Source: JANNHK01 sp034408875 (GTDB taxonomy: Bacteria > Actinomycetota > Acidimicrobiia > IMCC26256 > PALSA-610). Taken from it: a stretch of 7,238 nt of DNA. Position numbers and translations under genes: made by a program. The notes beneath the pieces were generated by a model. That model had not been told where the DNA came from. It saw nothing but the letters and a program-made list of their open reading frames with translations, and did not search any database. This document shows positions 4,470 through 7,238 of the stretch, in pieces (the stretch's first letter is position 1; every line of letters starts with the position of its first letter). The stretch is from contig JAWXCJ010000301.1 in NCBI GenBank assembly GCA_034408875.1, forward strand, positions 1-7,238, read 5' to 3'.

Positions 4470-5579
4470 TCAGGCCGGACAGGCCGCCGGGCGGGGTGCG
4501 TTCACGCCCGCGAAGCGCGAGTTCGCGACAAATGTCACACGACCGCCGAAGCGGGCGCAGAAGTTCTCGTTGCCGATCGACAACACGACCGTGACCGGTC
4601 CCGGGTTACTCGCGAGCGTCGGGAGCTGCGTGCCCTTGCCCGTCACGACGAGTTCGCCCCTGGTGGTGAAGATCTTCACCTTGGTCACGGTCCCGCCCGC
4701 GTCGAGGTAGCGGTAGCTGCCCGACAAACGCGTCCAGCCTCCGCTCGGGAGGTCGAAGGTCTTGTCGGTCGTGGCGGTGATGATGCGCACCGAGCCGCCC
4801 TCGGCGCGCGGGTCGGTTTCGAGTTGCTTCAAAACGGGGTCGTTGCTGTTCACGGTCAGCGTGCGCACCGAACCCGAAGCGTTGGTCGTGAGCAGCCCGC
4901 GGCGTCCGGTGATCTGGTGGTCGACGACGCGCGGCGTCGCCACGACGTCCACTGCCAGTGTGACCTGGCCGGGCGTGCTGCCCCCGCCCTCGAGCCCGAG
5001 GGAGCTGTTGATGATCCCCGCAATCCCCGGTCCACCGCACGCGGGGATGCCGGGGACCGCAGACAGCACGAGTTGGTTGTCCGCCAGCGACGCCTCACCC
5101 GTGGCTTCGTCGTAGCCGTTGGGCGTCGAGAGCGAGATGAAGGTCGGGCCGATCGGGCAGTCGTTCACCCCGGCCGCGGGCACCGACATCTTGGCGAGCA
5201 ACGCACCGGAGACGTCCAGTGCACCGGTGTCGGGATTGATGACCCCGGCGAGATCGCCGGCGGCCTCGAGCGAGATGAAGACGTCGAGACCCTGGAACTG
5301 CGACTGGTTCCCCGCGAGCACGACGCCCGACGCCGGCAGTTCGATGTCGTGACCCGCGATCGTTCCCGAAGCCGATCCGTCGATCGGGATCGTGAACAGG
5401 CCACCGGGCGTTTCGAGTGTCAGTCCGCCCGAGAGGGTGAACGTGATCGGACGGCTTCCGGCGGGCGCGGCGCCCGCCGGCCCGGGTACGAGTGTTGTAG
5501 TTACCAATACCGCGCCGAGTAGCGCAGCGAACGCGTGCCGAACCTTGTTTCCGGTCCAGCCCCCCGAAATCGAATCCAT
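4470..5579 (-). CDS. Secreted beta-rich protein of unknown function
   Basis: This 369-aa product has a Sec-type signal peptide: a basic n-region (Lys12, Arg14), a hydrophobic core (about 16-31), and an Ala-Gly-Ala cleavage site near 35-37. The mature protein is Gly/Ser/Thr/Val-rich with predicted beta-strands, and no catalytic motif is recognised. Residues 41-220 contain repeated hydrophobic strands and Cys141 and Cys181. Residues about 285-369 contain Tyr-Arg-Tyr-Leu-Asp, Thr-Lys-Val-Lys, a Gly-Lys-Gly turn, Cys341-Ala-Arg-Phe-Gly-Gly and a terminal Cys367-Pro. From memory this resembles a C-terminal module common in secreted proteins of actinobacteria and myxobacteria. Four Cys could make two disulfides. 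The start at 5579 is preferred over the in-frame TTG at 5609 because GGAG (5589-5592) lies 9 nt before it and the signal peptide starts there. An extracellular or cell-surface role is inferred. Confidence 0.85.
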   Translation of the reverse strand: MDSISGGWTGNKVRHAFAALLGAVLVTTTLVPGPAGAAPAGSRPITFTLSGGLTLETPGGLFTIPIDGSASGTIAGHDIELPASGVVLAGNQSQFQGLDVFISLEAAGDLAGVINPDTGALDVSGALLAKMSVPAAGVNDCPIGPTFISLSTPNGYDEATGEASLADNQLVLSAVPGIPACGGPGIAGIINSSLGLEGGGSTPGQVTLAVDVVATPRVVDHQITGRRGLLTTNASGSVRTLTVNSNDPVLKQLETDPRAEGGSVRIITATTDKTFDLPSGGWTRLSGSYRYLDAGGTVTKVKIFTTRGELVVTGKGTQLPTLASNPGPVTVVLSIGNENFCARFGGRVTFVANSRFAGVNAPRPAACPA

Positions 5580-5588
5580 GACGTACCA

Positions 5589-5592
5589 CTCC
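5589..5592 (-). promoter_or_regulatory. Shine-Dalgarno GGAG of the secreted-protein gene
   Basis: GGAG lies 9 nt before ATG 5579 and decides this start over the upstream in-frame TTG at 5609. Confidence 0.55.
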
Positions 5593-5624
5593 GTTTCTGT
5601 GCGTGACAACGCGGTGACGGAGTG

Positions 5625-5630
5625 AGGCTA
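5625..5630 (-). promoter_or_regulatory. -10 candidate TAGCCT for the secreted-protein gene
   Basis: TAGCCT fits TANNNT and predicts a transcript start near 5618 with a leader of about 39 nt carrying the Shine-Dalgarno. No good -35 is seen 17 nt upstream, so this is tentative. Confidence 0.28.
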
Positions 5631-5688
5631 GGCCTTTTGGCCCTACTAGTACGATTCGGGAAATTCTGGCAGTACGGACCGCCGAGTC

Positions 5689-6888
5689 CTACAGGCGCTC
5701 GATGATCATCGCCATGCCCTGGCCGCCACCGACGCACATGGTCTCGAGGCCGTAGCGCGAGCCGTCGGTCTGGAGGCCGTTGATGAGCGTCGTCATGATG
5801 CGGGCACCGGTCATGCCGAACGGGTGGCCGAGTGCAATGGCCCCGCCCCGGGCGTTGAGCTTCTCGTAGGGAATGCCGAGGTGCTTCGCGCTCGGGATGA
5901 CCTGGGCCGCGAACGCCTCGTTGATTTCGACGAGGTCGATGTCGTCCATCGTGAGGCTCGCCCGCTTCAACGCCTGGCGGCTCGCCTCGATCGGACCGAG
6001 GCCCATGATCTCGGGATTCAACGCGCTCACACCGCTCGCGACGATGCGCGCCAACGGGGTGATGCCGAGCTGGCTCGCCTTCGTGTCGCTCATGACGACC
6101 ACCGCGGCCGCGCCGTCGTTCAGCGGGCACGCGTTGCCGGCCGTGACCTTGCCGTCGGGCCGGAACACGGGCTTCAGCTGCGAGAGCTTCTCGACGGTCG
6201 TGCCGGCGCGGGGGCCGTCGTCCTTGGTCACGACCGTGCCGTCGGCAAGGGTGACGGGCGTGATCTCGCGCTCGAAGTAGCCGCTTTCCTGCGCCTCGAC
6301 CGCGCGTTGCTGCGAGCGGGCGCCCCACTCGTCCATCTCTTCGCGCGACACGTTCTCGGCTTCGACGACGTTCTCGGCCGTCTGGCCCATGGCGATGTAC
6401 ACGTCGGGCAGGCCCGCGCCGGGCGTCCACGGGCCCTGGCCGCCCTCGTTGCGCGCCTTGGTGCGGCCGCGGGCATCGCCGAACTTCTCGTTGGGACCAC
6501 CGGAGTCGGCGGCACCCATCGCGAAGCGGCTGACGGTTTCGACACCACCGGCGACGAACACGTCACCCTCGCCCGCCTTGATCGCGTGCGCGGCCATGCG
6601 GATCGTCTGCAGCGACGACGAGCAGTACCGGTTGACGGTCACGCCGGGCACGTCGACACCGGCGATGATCGCGGCGACACGCGCCACGTTGAACCCGGCC
6701 TCACCGGCGGGCTGGCCACAGCCCCAGATGACGTCTTCGACCGTCTGTCGGTCGAGCTGCGGGACCTTGTCGAGCACCGCGCCGAGGATCAGCGCCGACA
6801 GGTCGTCGGGGCGGCACTCGACGAGCGAACCCTTGTTGGCGCGCCCGATAGGCGTGCGGGCGGTCGCGACGATCACGGCTTCGGGCAT
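5689..6888 (-). CDS. Thiolase (acetyl-CoA C-acyltransferase)
   Basis: Thiolases cleave 3-ketoacyl-CoA with CoA in beta-oxidation, or condense acetyl-CoA units in the reverse direction. This 399-aa protein has the normal length and every active-site element: nucleophile Cys89 in Asn-Arg-Tyr-Cys-Ser-Ser-Ser, the Asn323-Glu-Ala-Phe loop, His355 in Gly-His-Pro-Phe-Gly, and Cys385 in Cys-Val-Gly-Gly-Gly-Gln-Gly. The N-terminus (Val-Ile-Val-Ala-Thr-Ala-Arg-Thr-Pro-Ile-Gly) is typical. It looks like a FadA-type degradative thiolase of the kind that occurs in many copies in actinobacteria, but substrate chain length cannot be read from the sequence. The ATG at 6888 has GGAGG 5 nt upstream. No FadB-like partner gene is adjacent. 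The gene is divergent from the metal-transporter gene. Confidence 0.95.
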   Translation of the reverse strand: MPEAVIVATARTPIGRANKGSLVECRPDDLSALILGAVLDKVPQLDRQTVEDVIWGCGQPAGEAGFNVARVAAIIAGVDVPGVTVNRYCSSSLQTIRMAAHAIKAGEGDVFVAGGVETVSRFAMGAADSGGPNEKFGDARGRTKARNEGGQGPWTPGAGLPDVYIAMGQTAENVVEAENVSREEMDEWGARSQQRAVEAQESGYFEREITPVTLADGTVVTKDDGPRAGTTVEKLSQLKPVFRPDGKVTAGNACPLNDGAAAVVVMSDTKASQLGITPLARIVASGVSALNPEIMGLGPIEASRQALKRASLTMDDIDLVEINEAFAAQVIPSAKHLGIPYEKLNARGGAIALGHPFGMTGARIMTTLINGLQTDGSRYGLETMCVGGGQGMAMIIERL

Positions 6889-6893
6889 TGCAG

Positions 6894-6898
6894 CCTCC
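6894..6898 (-). promoter_or_regulatory. Shine-Dalgarno GGAGG of the thiolase gene
   Basis: A full GGAGG lies 5 nt before ATG 6888. This gene is therefore translated from a leadered mRNA, unlike several neighbours. Confidence 0.65.
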
Positions 6899-6925
6899 GG
6901 TACTCACAGCTTTTGGTCGGCCCGC

Positions 6926-6931
6926 ACAGTA
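6926..6931 (-). promoter_or_regulatory. -10 candidate TACTGT for the thiolase gene
   Basis: On the minus strand TACTGT fits TANNNT and predicts a start near 6919 and a leader of about 31 nt containing the GGAGG. It shares the TA at 6930-6931 with the -10 of the divergent transporter gene. Confidence 0.4.
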
Positions 6932-6935
6932 CCTT
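6930..6935 (+). promoter_or_regulatory. -10 element TACCTT of a leaderless promoter
   Basis: TACCTT fits TANNNT and is followed by a 7-nt spacer and ATG 6943, the same spacing as at ku. No Shine-Dalgarno precedes the ATG, so a leaderless transcript is likely. Confidence 0.5.
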
Positions 6936-6942
6936 CCCGCGA

Positions 6943-7238
6943 ATGGAGACTCCTCGTGGGGCTCATCCCATTGGCCCGGAACACCACCGAAGCCACAGGT
7001 CTGGGTGGCTACGCGCCGCCGTACTGGGAGCCAACGACGGCATCGTCTCGACCGCGAGCCTCGTGATCGGTGTGGCCGCGGCCGACAGCTCGCGAGCGGC
7101 AGTGTTCACCGCCGCGGCGGCCGGACTCGTCGCGGGCGCGATGTCGATGGCCGCGGGCGAGTACATCTCCGTCAGTTCGCAGCGTGACGCGGAACGCGCC
7201 GACGAATCCCTCGAGGCGGCGGCAATCGAGGAGAACCA
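6943..7238 (+). CDS. VIT1/CCC1-family metal transporter, 5' part
   Basis: Ninety-eight codons are visible before the window ends. After a His-rich N-terminal stretch (His8, His14, His15, His18), the protein shows family hallmarks. These are Trp-Leu-Arg-Ala-Ala-Val-Leu-Gly-Ala-Asn-Asp-Gly-Ile-Val-Ser-Thr (22-37) opening the first membrane helix, and a second helix (about 53-71) with Gly-Leu-Val-Ala-Gly-Ala-Met-Ser-Met-Ala. Gly-Glu-Tyr-Ile-Ser-Val-Ser-Ser-Gln-Arg-Asp follows, leading into a Glu/Ala-rich cytoplasmic segment that in the family binds metal. Members move Fe(II) or Mn(II) out of the cytoplasm; which metal is used here cannot be told. The start is supported by family alignment and a TACCTT -10 ending 7 nt upstream. 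It is divergent from the thiolase, with 54 bp between start codons. Confidence 0.88.
   Translation, partial: METPRGAHPIGPEHHRSHRSGWLRAAVLGANDGIVSTASLVIGVAAADSSRAAVFTAAAAGLVAGAMSMAAGEYISVSSQRDAERADESLEAAAIEEN

Noticed and set aside
4189..4710. Plus-strand frames of 87 and 173 codons in 4189-4710
   Set aside because: They read through the perfect hairpin and into the antisense of the secreted-protein gene and show no domain pattern; they are shadows.
5631..5642. GGCC inverted repeat with a TTTT loop as thiolase terminator
   Set aside because: Only four contiguous base pairs form before a bulge and there is no T-tract on the minus strand, so it is too weak to call.
5501..6430. Minus-strand 309-codon frame overlapping the thiolase
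   Set aside because: Arg/His-rich shadow of the thiolase, whose active-site motifs are all intact in the other frame.

Overview
This is a GC-rich (roughly two-thirds G+C by eye) chromosomal window with the look of a high-GC actinobacterium. The reasons are a Ku gene back-to-back with a LigD-type polymerase gene (as in mycobacteria), strong G/C preference at third codon positions, and start codons lying 6-7 nt after a TANNNT -10 element, the signature of leaderless transcripts. I see no mobile element, tRNA, rRNA or CRISPR. The exact class cannot be fixed from the sequence; an Acidimicrobiia-like lineage is a guess.

Left part (1-1294): a possible 3' tail of an upstream gene, a perfect 12-bp palindrome, then a leaderless gene for a 364-aa protein with a probable Nfu_N-like segment and C-terminal HEAT-like repeats. 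It converges on ku across an 87-bp gap holding a long stem-loop. Middle left (1295-3836): the non-homologous end-joining pair. ku (minus strand) and a stand-alone LigD-type polymerase domain (plus strand) have start codons separated by only 16 bp, with facing -10 elements packed into 14 bp. An SDR oxidoreductase follows 9 bp after the polymerase gene, and its apparent -10 element contains the polymerase stop codon.

Middle (3842-4460, minus strand): a small operon that is easy to miss. It contains a putative 12-codon leader ORF, an 82-codon gene that seems to start at CTG, and a 98-codon gene whose two ends resemble the terminal helices of flagellar rod/hook proteins. The three reading frames are chained by CTGA and ATGA stop/start overlaps. 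A perfect 12-bp stem hairpin separates this operon from the secreted-protein gene upstream.

Right part (4470-7238): a secreted 369-aa protein of unknown function, a complete thiolase, and the 5' end of a VIT1/CCC1-family metal transporter, divergent from the thiolase. The -10 candidates of these last two share a TA dinucleotide. The most interesting material is the CTG-start/rod-like small operon and the repeated fusion of -10 elements with start and stop codons.
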